A DNA stretch of 64,000 bases, from contig NZ_JAENJH010000005.1 of assembly GCF_016595675.1 (NCBI RefSeq), forward strand, positions 124,001 to 188,000. Direction: 5' to 3'. Under the pieces are notes generated by a model that was given only the letters and a program-made list of their open reading frames with translations, ran no database searches and was not told where the DNA came from. This document shows positions 27,177 to 35,961 of this stretch, one piece after another. This stretch comes from Prauserella cavernicola (GTDB taxonomy: Bacteria; Actinomycetota; Actinomycetes; Mycobacteriales; Pseudonocardiaceae). The stretch's first letter is position 1. Each line of letters begins with the position of its first letter. The translations under genes and the position numbers were made by a program.

Positions 27177-28307
27177 CTAGTCGGGGATCGCCGCCGTGAA
27201 GGGCACCTTGTCGCTCTCGGCGCAGTCGGGGCGGTAGGCGTTGTACCCGTTGTAGTTGCCCTGGTCGTCGTAGCCGCCCTGCTGGATCCGCGGGCGCGGG
27301 AACTTGTTGTCCCTGCCCGTGGTGACCCTCGTCTCAGTCGACTCCTCGCAGCCGTAGCGCGGCACCGTCAGCGGCCTGCCGTCGGCGGTGTAGAGGTAGA
27401 CGTCGGTGAGCGGCTTGCCCTCGGCGTCGAAGACGTAGAGGTTGTCCAGCTCCTCGTCCCCGTAGTTCAGCGCGGGCTCGCCGTCGTAGGACGTGTTGGC
27501 GGTGTAGTTGTAGGGATAGTCGTCAGACGGCCGGTCGATGCTGCCCGCGAGGTAGGTGACGAGCCCCGCGCCGACGGCGAGCACGAACACCGAGACCGGC
27601 ACGCTCGCCCACAGCAGCCTGCGATCGGACTCGGTCCTCGGCCCTGCCCACAGCGCGAGCGCGGCCATCGCGACGAACAGCGGCAGCCCGATGATCGCGT
27701 GCCTGCTCTTGACCACCAGCAGCAGCGCGACGAGCGCCAGAACCACCGCGCACAGCACCCACCACGCGGGAGCCATCAGCCGCAGCTGGCGAAGCGCCGG
27801 GCCCGCCTTGGTCCGGAGCGTGTCGCGCAGCGCCTTGATCTCCGGCAGCTGCGCGACCGGGCTGGTGCCCTGCGCCCAGACGAACCAGGCCCCCGCACCG
27901 ATCACCGGCACGATCACGAGCAGCCCGAAGAGCACACCGTCGTCGAGGTCGGAACCCAGCGCGAATCCGACCAGTCCGAGGGCGAACGCGCCGAGCACGA
28001 GCGACCACACCGCCAGCCGCGCGGGTGCCGTCGCAGGCCCGGTGTCCTCGGTGGTCGCCGTGTCCTCGGTCGGCGCGGGAGGGTAGTCGCCGGTCGCCCG
28101 CACCTCGGCGGCGTAGCTCTCCGGGGTGCCGAGCTGCTCGGTCATCGACTCGACGGTGGCCGCCTCCCCTAGGCCCTCCGCGATCTCCAGCAGGTGCGGG
28201 CGGACGTCCTCGACGATCTCGTCGACCTCCGCGGTGGGCAGGTCGGCCAGCGCCGTCCGCACGCGCGACAGGTAGGCGCGAACGGCGGGCGGGGTCTGTG
28301 TGCTCAT
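27177..28307 (-). CDS. HAAS-domain membrane protein
   Basis: A 376-residue membrane protein. The N-terminus is a HAAS-type helical domain (VRAYLSRVRTALADLPTAEVDEIVEDVRPHL, where VDEIVEDVR is typical) coupled to about six or seven membrane helices between residues 95 and 270. A soluble C-terminal region rich in Tyr, Asn and Asp ends it (NYTANTSYDGEPALNYGDEEL). ATG 28307 overlaps the PadR stop as ATGA, the common PadR-HAAS operon in which the regulator controls the membrane protein. The last residues DKVPFTAAIPD are encoded by a fragment of the dispersed palindrome, so the present stop may derive from repeat insertion. Function unknown. Confidence 0.8.
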   Translation of the reverse strand: MSTQTPPAVRAYLSRVRTALADLPTAEVDEIVEDVRPHLLEIAEGLGEAATVESMTEQLGTPESYAAEVRATGDYPPAPTEDTATTEDTGPATAPARLAVWSLVLGAFALGLVGFALGSDLDDGVLFGLLVIVPVIGAGAWFVWAQGTSPVAQLPEIKALRDTLRTKAGPALRQLRLMAPAWWVLCAVVLALVALLLVVKSRHAIIGLPLFVAMAALALWAGPRTESDRRLLWASVPVSVFVLAVGAGLVTYLAGSIDRPSDDYPYNYTANTSYDGEPALNYGDEELDNLYVFDAEGKPLTDVYLYTADGRPLTVPRYGCEESTETRVTTGRDNKFPRPRIQQGGYDDQGNYNGYNAYRPDCAESDKVPFTAAIPD

Positions 28308-28627
28308 CGTGGATCTCCCAACAGGCTGTTCATCGTGCTCGCGAAGGTCCGCCACGTCGTCGCCGACTCGGCGAGGCGGGCGCGGCCCTGCTCGTTCACG
28401 CTGTAGTACTTGCGGTGCGGTCCCTCTTCGCTGGCGACGACGTACGACGTGAGCAGCCCGGCCTTGTACAGCCTGCGCAACGTGCCGTACACCGAGGCGT
28501 CGCCCACCTCGTCGAGCCCCGCCTGCCGCAGGCGGCGGAGGACGTCGTAGCCGTAGCCGTCCTCCTCGCTCAGTACCGCGAGTACAGCGAGATCAAGTAC
28601 CCCCTTGAGCAGCTGACTGATCTCCAC
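28304..28627 (-). CDS. PadR-family transcriptional regulator
   Basis: A 107-residue PadR regulator of the short type. A winged helix covers nearly all of it: QLLKGVLDLAVLAVLSEEDGYGYDVLRRL, then DASVYGTLRRLYKAGLL and the wing RKYYSVNEQGRARL. GTG 28627 follows GGAGGACGC at good spacing; a longer frame to 28696 is unlikely. It is coupled to the HAAS membrane protein and probably autorepresses the pair in response to membrane or antibiotic stress, as reported for related pairs. Confidence 0.9.
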   Translation of the reverse strand: MEISQLLKGVLDLAVLAVLSEEDGYGYDVLRRLRQAGLDEVGDASVYGTLRRLYKAGLLTSYVVASEEGPHRKYYSVNEQGRARLAESATTWRTFASTMNSLLGDPR

Positions 28628-28726
28628 CGCGTCCTCCAGTTGTGTGCCAGAGAAGCTACCACGCAATGCGCAATAGCGTGCACAGCACCACGCCATCCGG
28701 CCGAACGGGACATCTCGAGAGGTTTG

Positions 28727-29593
28727 TCAGGCGGCTTTGCGTCGCGGCTTCGGCTGGCAGCGAGGGCAGGAGAACGACGAGCGGTTCATGAATGCCTCTC
28801 GGATGATCCACGTCCCACAGCGCCGGCACGGTTCACCAGCCCTGCCGTAGGCGTCGAGCGAACGGTCGAAGTAGCCGGACTGGCCGTTGACGTTGACGTA
28901 GAGCGTGTCGAACGAGGTCCCGCCCGCGACGAGAGCCTCGGCCATCACCTCCGCAGCCGTACCCAGCACCGCCTCGGCCTGCTTGCCGGTGAGCCGGTCC
29001 GTGGGCCGTGCCCAGTGCAGGCGAGACCGCCACAGCGCCTCGTCGGCGTAGATGTTGCCGACCCCGGACACCAGCGTCTGATCCAGCAGCGCGCGTTTGA
29101 CCTCGGTGCGTTTGGCCCGCAGCAGCCGTACGGCCAGCGCCGCGTCGAACAGCGGATCCATCGGGTCGCGGGCGATGTGGGCGATCGTGTTCGGCACGGG
29201 CGTGCCGTCCACCTCGACGAGCTCGGCCAGCGACAACCCGCCGAACGTGCGCTGGTCGACGAATCGCAGCTCCGGGCCTTCGTCGGCGAACCGGAACCGG
29301 GCGCGCAGGTGCTTCTCGTCGGGAGTGCCCTTGGGCTGGACGAGCAGCTGACCGCTCATACCGAGATGGGCGAGCATCGCCTCGCCGTCGGCCAGGTCGA
29401 GCCACAGGTACTTGCCGCGGCGGCGGGCCGCGTCGATCTTGAGGCCGCCGAGGCGGCCGGTGAAGTCCTCGGCACCGGGAACGTGGCGCCGGATCGCGCG
29501 TGGGTGCAGCACCTCGGCGGAGGTGATCACTCGCCCGGCGACGTGGCGTTCAAGACCTGCGCGGACGGTTTCGACCTCGGGAAGCTCGGGCAC
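28727..29593 (-). CDS. mutM: formamidopyrimidine-DNA glycosylase
   Basis: A 288-residue bifunctional glycosylase/AP lyase removing 8-oxoguanine and FaPy lesions. The N-terminus [18 protein letters not shown] gives the catalytic Pro2 and Glu3; GKYLWLDL carries the beta-lyase Lys; [11 protein letters not shown] is the void-filling Met region; [16 protein letters not shown] is the helix-two-turn-helix. A C-terminal zinc finger has CRRCG and SCPRC with normal spacing. GTG 29593 is 26 bp after the rnc stop, on the same strand, the mycobacterial order rnc-fpg. Confidence 0.96.
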   Translation of the reverse strand: MPELPEVETVRAGLERHVAGRVITSAEVLHPRAIRRHVPGAEDFTGRLGGLKIDAARRRGKYLWLDLADGEAMLAHLGMSGQLLVQPKGTPDEKHLRARFRFADEGPELRFVDQRTFGGLSLAELVEVDGTPVPNTIAHIARDPMDPLFDAALAVRLLRAKRTEVKRALLDQTLVSGVGNIYADEALWRSRLHWARPTDRLTGKQAEAVLGTAAEVMAEALVAGGTSFDTLYVNVNGQSGYFDRSLDAYGRAGEPCRRCGTWIIREAFMNRSSFSCPRCQPKPRRKAA

Positions 29594-29619
29594 CGGGCCA
29601 GTTTAGTGGCCCGTGCTCC

Positions 29620-30357
29620 TCAGCTTTCCTGGTCGGGCTTGAGCTCGTCGGAGAGCGAGCGCCAGGCCGACTCGGCGGCCTTCTGCTCCGCTTCCTTCTT
29701 CGTCGTGCCATCGCCGAGGCCGAGATTGCGGCCACCGACGAACACGGTCGCGTTGAACTCCTTGCGATGGTCCGGACCGGTGTCCTCGACCTTGTACTCG
29801 GGCACGCCGAGACCCGCGGAGGCGGTGAGCTCCTGCAGGCTGGTCTTCCAGTCGAGCCCGGCACCACGCAGCGGCGCTTCGGCGAGCAGGTCGTCGAAGA
29901 GCCGGTGCACCAGCTCGCGGGCGATCTCCATGCCGTGCGCGAGATACGTCGCGCCGATCACGGCCTCGAGCCCGTCGGCGAGAATGCTCGCCTTGTCCCG
30001 GCCGCCCGTCAGCTCCTCGCCCTTGCCGAGCAGCAGATGAGCGCCGAGTCCCCCCGGACCGAGCCCACGAGCCACACCCGCCAGCGCGTGCATGTTGACC
30101 ACGCTGGCGCGCAGCTTCGCGAGCTGACCCTCCGGCAGGTCAGGATGCTGCCGGTAAAGATGATCCGTTACCACGAGACCCAGCACCGCGTCCCCGAGGA
30201 ACTCGAGCCGCTCATTCGGCGGCAACCCACCGTTCTCGTACGCGTACGAGCGGTGAGTGAGCGAGAGCGTGAGCAGCTCGGTGTCGAACTCGACACCGAG
30301 CGCCTCGAGTAGCGGTGTGGGATCTGCTGCCGGACCTGTAGGCGACTTACCCCCCAT
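29620..30357 (-). CDS. rnc: ribonuclease III
   Basis: A 245-residue endonuclease for double-stranded RNA acting in rRNA and mRNA processing. The RNase III signature [18 protein letters not shown] is near residues 47-64, and [16 protein letters not shown] holds the second set of metal-binding acidic residues. The dsRNA-binding domain runs from about residue 160 ([20 protein letters not shown]) to the end. ATG 30357 lies 11 bp after rpmF. The upstream in-frame extension is a shadow of rpmF. Confidence 0.96.
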   Translation of the reverse strand: MGGKSPTGPAADPTPLLEALGVEFDTELLTLSLTHRSYAYENGGLPPNERLEFLGDAVLGLVVTDHLYRQHPDLPEGQLAKLRASVVNMHALAGVARGLGPGGLGAHLLLGKGEELTGGRDKASILADGLEAVIGATYLAHGMEIARELVHRLFDDLLAEAPLRGAGLDWKTSLQELTASAGLGVPEYKVEDTGPDHRKEFNATVFVGGRNLGLGDGTTKKEAEQKAAESAWRSLSDELKPDQES

Positions 30358-30368
30358 GGCCGACAGCC

Positions 30369-30551
30369 TTAAGCGGGCTCGACAACCTGACGGCCGCTGT
30401 ACTGGCCGCACGCCGGGCAGGCGACGTGCTGGGGCTTCGGCTGCCTGCACGCGCGGTTGGAACAGGCCACCAGCACCACCGGCGCGGCCTTCCACTGGGC
30501 GCGGCGCGAGCGGGTGTTGGAACGCGACATCTTCCGCTTCGGGACGGCCAC
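30369..30551 (-). CDS. rpmF: 50S ribosomal protein L32
   Basis: A 60-residue ribosomal protein beginning [20 protein letters not shown], the family hallmark. Four cysteines (CSNRAC and CPAC) form a zinc-binding site, so this is the zinc-containing C+ form. GTG 30551 has GAGGAGAA upstream. It lies between DUF177 and rnc, the order also seen in mycobacteria and in many bacteria where yceD-rpmF is an operon. Confidence 0.96.
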   Translation of the reverse strand: MAVPKRKMSRSNTRSRRAQWKAAPVVLVACSNRACRQPKPQHVACPACGQYSGRQVVEPA

Positions 30552-30633
30552 GACTGGTTCTCCTCATCAAGATCTGCTCGCGGGCGCGAGCGTGCTTGCC
30601 TCACAAATGGTCGAGCTCGGTGCTCGCCGGGCG

Positions 30634-31236
30634 TTACCGGTCGGAACCGTTCGCCGGGTCGTCGCCCTGAGTATCCTCGAGGCGCTCGACCAGCGCGGCC
30701 CACCGAGGGTCTATCGTCTCATGCCCGTGTCCGGGCTCGAGATCGGCCCACTTCACGCCGCATTCGGCGCACAGGCCTGCGCAGTCCTCGCTGCACAACG
30801 GCACCAGCGGGAGGGCGAGCACGATCGCGTCGCGCACGAGCGGCTCGAGGTCCACCCGGTCGTCGACGACTCGGCTGACCTCGTCCTCCTCGGTGGTCTC
30901 GTCCGTCGTCGAGTCCGGGTAGGCGTACAGCTCGGTGAGGTCGACCTCGACCTCGTCGGAGATCGGGTCGAGGCAGCGCGAGCACTGACCCGAGGTCGGC
31001 GCGGCGGCGGTGCCCGTCACGAGCACGCCCTCGACCACCGACTCCATCAGCAGGTCGAGCCCGACGTTGGCGCCCTTGGGCACGACGATGACGTCGGGAA
31101 CGCCGAGCGGGGTGTCCACGGGCACGTCGCGCTGGAGCGGCCGGCTGGAGCCGGGACGGCGGCCGAGTTCGTGGGTGTCGAACAGCCACGGGTTGCGCGC
31201 GTCGGGGCGCGCGGGGCTGGTGCTTTCGTCAGGCAT
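30634..31236 (-). CDS. DUF177 (YceD-family) protein
   Basis: A 200-residue YceD/DUF177 protein, linked elsewhere to 23S rRNA accumulation and always next to rpmF. The core has a SGQCSRCLDPI motif and a later CSEDCAGLCAECG cluster, together a probable metal site. The acidic stretch STTDETTEEDEVSRVVDD separates them. ATG 31236 begins MPDESTSPARPDARN. The tail is acidic and likely disordered. Context and motifs are firm; the biochemical role remains poorly defined in the family. Confidence 0.9.
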   Translation of the reverse strand: MPDESTSPARPDARNPWLFDTHELGRRPGSSRPLQRDVPVDTPLGVPDVIVVPKGANVGLDLLMESVVEGVLVTGTAAAPTSGQCSRCLDPISDEVEVDLTELYAYPDSTTDETTEEDEVSRVVDDRVDLEPLVRDAIVLALPLVPLCSEDCAGLCAECGVKWADLEPGHGHETIDPRWAALVERLEDTQGDDPANGSDR

Positions 31237-31320
31237 CGGACTTTTCGTGAAGATCGAGTGTCAGGACAGCGGCTCGCCGGATCGGGCGAGCGCCTGATCC
31301 AGAGTACGCCAGCGGGGCCG

Positions 31321-32043
31321 CTAGTGAGCCTGGTAGTCGTACACGGCTCCGCGGCCGCCGATACCCGGCGTTCCGCGCAGGTGGTTGCGGCCGGAGTCGA
31401 CAGTGCGCAGCGTGGTGGACAGCAGCTCGGAGAACTCGGCGAGTTTGCCGTCGACGTAGGCGTCGCAGTCGCCACGCTGGCGGTCGGCCTCGGCGTGCGC
31501 CTCGTCCACGATGCGCGCGGCCTCGCCATGCGCGGCCTGCACGACCTCAGTCTGGGCGACGAGCCTGGCCTGCTCGTGCCTGCCCTCCTCGACCGCGCGG
31601 TCGTAGGCGTCGCGGCCTGCCTGGACCATGCGCTCGGACTCGGCGCGGGAACGTTCGGTGAGGTCGCGGTACTCGGCCTGACCGGCGGCGACGGCACGGT
31701 CGGCCTCGGCGATCGCGTCGGCGTGCAGCTGCTCGGCCCGCGCGCGGGCCTCGGCGACCAGGCGCTCCGCCTCGGCGGTGGCCTCGGCGAGCGTGCGCTC
31801 GGCCTCGGCGTTGGCCGAGGTCACGGCGGTCTCGGACTCCTCACGTGCCCGGTTGACGATCTCGTCGCGCTTGTCGAGCACGTCCTGCGCGTCGTCGACC
31901 TCGCCCGGCAACGCGTCCCTGATGTCATCGAGCAGCTCGAGCGCGTCACCACGAGGGACGACGCAGCTGGAAGTCATCGGGACGCCCCGCGCCTCTTCCA
32001 CGATCGTGACGAGCTCGTCGAGAGCCTCGAACACCCGGTACAC
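31321..32043 (-). CDS. sepIVA: SepIVA-like DivIVA-domain cell-division protein
   Basis: A 240-residue coiled-coil protein matching SepIVA (Rv2927c), a septation regulator of mycobacteria. The N-terminus MYRVFEALDELVTIVEEARG, then PMTSSCVVPRGDALELLDDI and PGEVDDAQDVLDKRDEI, form the DivIVA-like membrane/curvature domain. A long Ala/Glu/Arg heptad region spans about 60-215 (ERLVAEARARAEQL and similar), ending LSTTLRTVDSGRNHLRG. GTG 32043. It lies upstream of DUF177-rpmF-rnc, as in M. tuberculosis. I assign the symbol by similarity and synteny. Confidence 0.88.
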   Translation of the reverse strand: MYRVFEALDELVTIVEEARGVPMTSSCVVPRGDALELLDDIRDALPGEVDDAQDVLDKRDEIVNRAREESETAVTSANAEAERTLAEATAEAERLVAEARARAEQLHADAIAEADRAVAAGQAEYRDLTERSRAESERMVQAGRDAYDRAVEEGRHEQARLVAQTEVVQAAHGEAARIVDEAHAEADRQRGDCDAYVDGKLAEFSELLSTTLRTVDSGRNHLRGTPGIGGRGAVYDYQAH

Positions 32044-32154
32044 GGCAACTCCCTCGCACCATTGACCCCACGTGTGCAGGGCACCAGTCTGCCCGGTTCC
32101 GAGGGAGATTGCCGTGACCGTCGCGGGTACGGGCGTGTCAGGCCCCCGATGGGG

Positions 32155-32559
32155 TCAGATCCGGATCAGCACGAAGCTCTCGTAGTGGTCGGCGGTGTAG
32201 AAGAACTCGCCGCCGTCGCCGGTCACGATGCGGCGGGCGCCGCGGTGGTCGATGCCCGGGGTCTCGACGGTGAACTCGGCGTAGTAGCCGGTGTCGCAGT
32301 CGGGCAGCAGACCTTCGCGGTTCTGGAAGGTGGTGCCGTCCTGCGGGTAGGGATACGGCCCATCGGTTTCGATCAGCTCGTAGGTGTCAGTGGCTTCGGC
32401 GGGCAGGTCCCCCAGCGGCACCTGCTCGAACTCGGACGTGTCGCCACACTCGGCCTGAGCCGTGGCGAGCGGTTGTGCGACGACCGTGCTCGCACCCCCG
32501 AGGAGGGCGACGATCAGGGCCAGCAGGACTGCGGTGACGCGTGATCGGTAGTTGGTCAT
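32155..32559 (-). CDS. secreted guanyl-specific ribonuclease, RNase Sa type
   Basis: A 134-residue secreted RNase. A signal peptide (AVLLALIVALLGGASTVVA, probable cleavage after AQA) precedes a mature domain of about 96 residues, the size of Streptomyces RNase Sa. Shared features in order are LPAEATDTYELIETDGPYPY, QDGTTFQNREGLLP, YYAEFTVETPG with the catalytic Glu, RGARRIVTG with the catalytic Arg and ADHYESF with the catalytic His. Both disulfide-type Cys near the start and in PDCDTG are present. No barstar-like inhibitor is encoded next to it. It sits alone between sepIVA and coaD on the same strand. Confidence 0.9.
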   Translation of the reverse strand: MTNYRSRVTAVLLALIVALLGGASTVVAQPLATAQAECGDTSEFEQVPLGDLPAEATDTYELIETDGPYPYPQDGTTFQNREGLLPDCDTGYYAEFTVETPGIDHRGARRIVTGDGGEFFYTADHYESFVLIRI

Positions 32560-32608
32560 TTTCGAACCGTAACCGCAACACGTGATCGAGATGTGGCTTT
32601 CGCGTGAA

Positions 32609-33091
32609 CTATCCGCGTTCGGCCAGCCTGGCGGTGAGCCGTTCCTGGACGACTCCGGGCACCATCTGCGACACGTCGCCGCCGTAGGTCGCGACCTCCT
32701 TGACCAGCGAGCTGGACAGGAAGCTGTAGGCCGGGTTGTTCGACATCAACAGGGTCTCGACCCCGGAGAGCTCCCGGTTCATCTGCGCCATCTGCAGCTC
32801 GTAGTCGAAGTCGCTCACCGAGCGCAGGCCCTTGGTGATCGCCGCGATGTCGTGCTGCCTGCAGTAGTCGACGAGCAGCCCGTGCCACGAGTCCACCCGC
32901 ACGTTCGGCAGCTTGACGGTGACCTCGCGCAGCATCTCCATGCGCTCCTCGATGGAGAACAGGCCCTGCTTCTTCTTGTTGATCAGCACCGCGACCACGA
33001 CCTCGTCGAAGAGCTGGGCCGATCTCTCGATGATGTCGAGATGCCCGTTGGTCGCTGGGTCGTAGGAACCGGGACACACCGCTCGACGCAT
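32609..33091 (-). CDS. coaD: phosphopantetheine adenylyltransferase
   Basis: A 160-residue enzyme that makes dephospho-CoA from 4'-phosphopantetheine and ATP, the fourth of five steps in CoA synthesis. The nucleotidyltransferase motif CPGSYDPATNGHLDII is at the N-terminus. TKGLRSVSDFDYELQMAQMN and the SSSLVKEVATYGGDVS phosphate-binding loop are typical. ATG 33091 gives the usual 159-161 residues; earlier starts add an unconserved stretch. rsmD ends 29 bp upstream, the common rsmD-coaD order. Confidence 0.96.
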   Translation of the reverse strand: MRRAVCPGSYDPATNGHLDIIERSAQLFDEVVVAVLINKKKQGLFSIEERMEMLREVTVKLPNVRVDSWHGLLVDYCRQHDIAAITKGLRSVSDFDYELQMAQMNRELSGVETLLMSNNPAYSFLSSSLVKEVATYGGDVSQMVPGVVQERLTARLAERG

Positions 33092-33119
33092 GGCGCGGAC
33101 GGTACCAATCGCCATCGGG

Positions 33120-33683
33120 TTACGCGCGAGATGTGACGCACTCCGCCCAGAACAGGGCCGTGTCGCCGTAGCGCTTCGTGCGCAGCGGCTCCAGGTGCTC
33201 CGGCCAGCGGGGTTCGCCGCTGCGCAGCGCCCGCTCCACGATCACCAGGCTGCCCTCGGCGACCCAGCCGCGGACCACAAGGTCACCGAGCACCGCGGCG
33301 AGCCGGTCGTCGTCGAGGTCGTACGGCGGATCCGCCACCACCAGTTCGAACGCCCTGGGCGCCTGCTCGGCGACCACCGACTCGACCTTGCCGTGCCGCA
33401 CCTCGCCACCGAGCCCGAGCTGCCCGGCGTTGGCCCGCAGCACCTCGGCCGCTCGGCGGTCGGCCTCCACGAACAGCGCGTCCCGCGCACCCCTGGACAG
33501 CGCCTCCAATCCGAGTGCGCCGGAGCCGGCGTAGAGATCGAGCACGCCCGCGTCGTCGAGCTCACCGGCGACCTCGAGTGCGTTGAACAGCGCCTCGCGC
33601 ACCCGCTCGGAGGTGGGCCGGGTGCCGCGCGGCGGGACACGGAGCTTCCTGCCACCCGCGCTGCCGGCCACGATCCTGGTCAC
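33120..33683 (-). CDS. rsmD: 16S rRNA (guanine966-N2)-methyltransferase RsmD
   Basis: A 187-residue methyltransferase modifying G966 of 16S rRNA. The N-terminus [20 protein letters not shown] and [13 protein letters not shown] are family-specific. SAM binding uses [20 protein letters not shown], and the catalytic motif ADPPYDL is near residue 118. GTG 33683 starts it. It is upstream of coaD on the same strand and divergent from the HelR-like gene across 119 bp. Confidence 0.95.
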   Translation of the reverse strand: MTRIVAGSAGGRKLRVPPRGTRPTSERVREALFNALEVAGELDDAGVLDLYAGSGALGLEALSRGARDALFVEADRRAAEVLRANAGQLGLGGEVRHGKVESVVAEQAPRAFELVVADPPYDLDDDRLAAVLGDLVVRGWVAEGSLVIVERALRSGEPRWPEHLEPLRTKRYGDTALFWAECVTSRA

Positions 33684-33802
33684 GGGAGCATCTTCGCAGC
33701 CGCTTGCCGACTGTGACGCGTGCCAGGACCTCGTGAACCGTTGGCGAGGAACGCGTATTGTCGTTCTTCCACTTCCCGGCGATTTTGCTGCAGGAGCGCT
33801 GA

Positions 33803-35953
33803 GTGTCGGAACCTCGGGTCAGACGGGCCGAGATCGCCATCGAACAGTCCCACGTGGACCGGGTCTATGCCCGGCTCGCGGAGCTGCGCACCCAGGCGGA
33901 GGCCATGCGCGCCAAGGGATACGAGATCGGCCACGGCGCCCAGCGCGAGGCCGTCTTCGAGCAGGCCTCGATGCTGTTCGAGCGGGACATGATGGTCTAC
34001 CACGCCAACCAGACGCTGCAGACGCTCGACGCCGAGTACGAGGGCCTGGTGTTCGGCAGGCTCGACCAGTCCGCTCCCGAGACCGTCTACGTCGGCAGGC
34101 TCGGCATCCGCGACGCCGAGTTCGAGAACCTCGTCACCGACTGGCGCGCACCGGCGGCGGCCGCTTTCTACCAGGCCACGGCCGAGGAACCGATGGACGT
34201 CGTGCGCCGCAGGGTGATCCGCTGCTCAGGGCAGTCGGTGCTCGATGTGGACGACGACGTGCTCATCCCCGACGCCGTGCCCGAGGACATGAACGTCGTC
34301 GGCGAGGGCGCCCTCATGGCGGCGCTCGGCCGCGCCAGGGGCGAGAAGATGCGCGACATCGTCGCCACGATCCAGAAGGAACAGGACGACGTCATCCGCG
34401 CGCCGTGGCGCGGGGTCACCGAGATCACCGGAGGTCCCGGCACCGGCAAGACGGCCGTGGCGCTGCACCGCGCCGCGTACCTGCTCTACCGCTACCGCCG
34501 CCAGCTGGGCGGCGCCGGTGTGCTCGTGGTCGGACCCTCCGGTGTGTTCACCAACTACATCTCGCGCGTGCTCCCGTCGATGGGCGAGACCAACGTCGAA
34601 CTGCGCGCGCTGAGCGAGGTGCTCGACGGGATCGAGGCCACCCACCACGACCCCGCTCCCCTGGCGGCGGTCAAGGGCTCGCTGCGGATGCGCAAGGTGC
34701 TGCTGAAGGCGCTGCGCGACACCCCGCCGGACGCGCCGACCGAGATGAAGATCGTCTACCGGGGCGAGGTGCTCAAGCTCGGGGGCAAGGAGCTGGAGCG
34801 CGTGCGCCGCAAGGTGCACGGCCACGGCGGCCCGCCCAACCGCGCCAGGGTGCGCGCGGCGGAGACACTGCTGGAGGCGCTGGCCGACAAGGCCGAGGAG
34901 TACGCGAAGGCCGACGGTCGCACGGTCGACCGTCAGGAGCTGATCACCGCGCTCGGCGAGCGCATCGACTTCCACCGCTTCCTCGTCGTGTGGTGGCCGG
35001 TGCTGTACCCGGCCGAGGTGCTGCGCTGGCTCGGCGACGAGCGCAGGCTCGCGCGGGCGGCCAAGCAGGCGCTGCGCCGCGACGAGATCACCCTGCTGGC
35101 CGCGTCGATGGCCGACCGCTCGCGGGGCTGGTCGATGGCCGACATCGCGCTGCTCGACGAGCTGCGCGTGCTCATGGGCACCCCGCCGAAGCGCCGCAGG
35201 CGTCAGCTCCTGCAGCTCGACGCCGAGCAGGACAGGGACTCGCGCCAGCAGCCCACCCGCAACAGGCCCGAGCACTACGACGAGTACTCGCACATCGTCG
35301 TCGACGAGTCGCAGGACCTCTCGCCGATGCAGTGGCGGATGGTCGGCAGGCGCGGCAAGTACGCGAGCTGGACCATCGTGGGCGATCCCGTGCAGAGCTC
35401 GTGGCCCGATCCCGCCGAGGCCGCGCAGGCGCGCGACCAGGCGTTCGGCACGCACACGGCGCGCAGGCGCTACACGCTGCGCACGAACTACCGGAACTCG
35501 GCGGAGATCTTCGACCTCGCCGCGCGCGTGGTCGCGGGCCACGCCGAGGAGGGCGACCTGCCGCACGCCGTGCGCACCACGGGCCTCGTCCCGCAGGTTC
35601 GCCCCATCGAGCCCGCGGACACCGAGCTCGCCGTGCACGCCGCGGCCAAGGAGCTGCTGGACAGCGTGGACGGCACGGTCGGCGTGATCTGCGCGATGGA
35701 CCGCGTCCCCGAGGTGGAGGACTGGCTCGCCGGCCAGGCCGAGGAGCGGCTCAAGGTCGTGGGCAGCCTCGACTCCAAGGGACTGGAGTACGACGGCGTG
35801 GTGCTGCTGGAGCCCACCGAGCTGATCACCGAGTCGCTCACCGGGCGGCGAGTGCTCTACGTGGCGCTCACCCGCGCCACCCAGCAGCTCACGGTGCTCG
35901 CCTCCGACGACGAGTGGCTCGACGGGAATGCCGCCGAGCCGACGGCGCGTTGA
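33803..35953 (+). CDS. helR: HelD/HelR-type RNA polymerase-recycling ATPase
   Basis: A 716-residue superfamily-1 helicase-like ATPase. HelD/HelR proteins release stalled RNA polymerase; actinobacterial HelR also displaces rifamycins. An N-terminal coiled coil (about residues 1-60, [20 protein letters not shown]) fits the arm that enters the secondary channel. The P-loop is [20 protein letters not shown] (about residue 212), Walker B-type [13 protein letters not shown] (about 500), and the helicase end motifs are [17 protein letters not shown] and [16 protein letters not shown] 33803 follows CAGGAGCGC. The rifamycin-associated element typical of induced helR promoters is not seen upstream, so the resistance role is uncertain. 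Confidence 0.85.
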   Translation: MSEPRVRRAEIAIEQSHVDRVYARLAELRTQAEAMRAKGYEIGHGAQREAVFEQASMLFERDMMVYHANQTLQTLDAEYEGLVFGRLDQSAPETVYVGRLGIRDAEFENLVTDWRAPAAAAFYQATAEEPMDVVRRRVIRCSGQSVLDVDDDVLIPDAVPEDMNVVGEGALMAALGRARGEKMRDIVATIQKEQDDVIRAPWRGVTEITGGPGTGKTAVALHRAAYLLYRYRRQLGGAGVLVVGPSGVFTNYISRVLPSMGETNVELRALSEVLDGIEATHHDPAPLAAVKGSLRMRKVLLKALRDTPPDAPTEMKIVYRGEVLKLGGKELERVRRKVHGHGGPPNRARVRAAETLLEALADKAEEYAKADGRTVDRQELITALGERIDFHRFLVVWWPVLYPAEVLRWLGDERRLARAAKQALRRDEITLLAASMADRSRGWSMADIALLDELRVLMGTPPKRRRRQLLQLDAEQDRDSRQQPTRNRPEHYDEYSHIVVDESQDLSPMQWRMVGRRGKYASWTIVGDPVQSSWPDPAEAAQARDQAFGTHTARRRYTLRTNYRNSAEIFDLAARVVAGHAEEGDLPHAVRTTGLVPQVRPIEPADTELAVHAAAKELLDSVDGTVGVICAMDRVPEVEDWLAGQAEERLKVVGSLDSKGLEYDGVVLLEPTELITESLTGRRVLYVALTRATQQLTVLASDDEWLDGNAAEPTAR

Positions 35954-35961
35954 CGCCTGGT

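Noticed and set aside
31272-31291. Short 7-bp hairpin between sepIVA and the DUF177 gene
   Set aside because: Arms of 7 bp with a 6-nt loop occur often by chance at this GC content, and no function is supported.
32044-32154. Paired TGACCCCA and TGGGGTCA as a terminator after the RNase gene
   Set aside because: The arms are only 8 bp with a 79-bp separation, too far for a terminator; it is likely chance.
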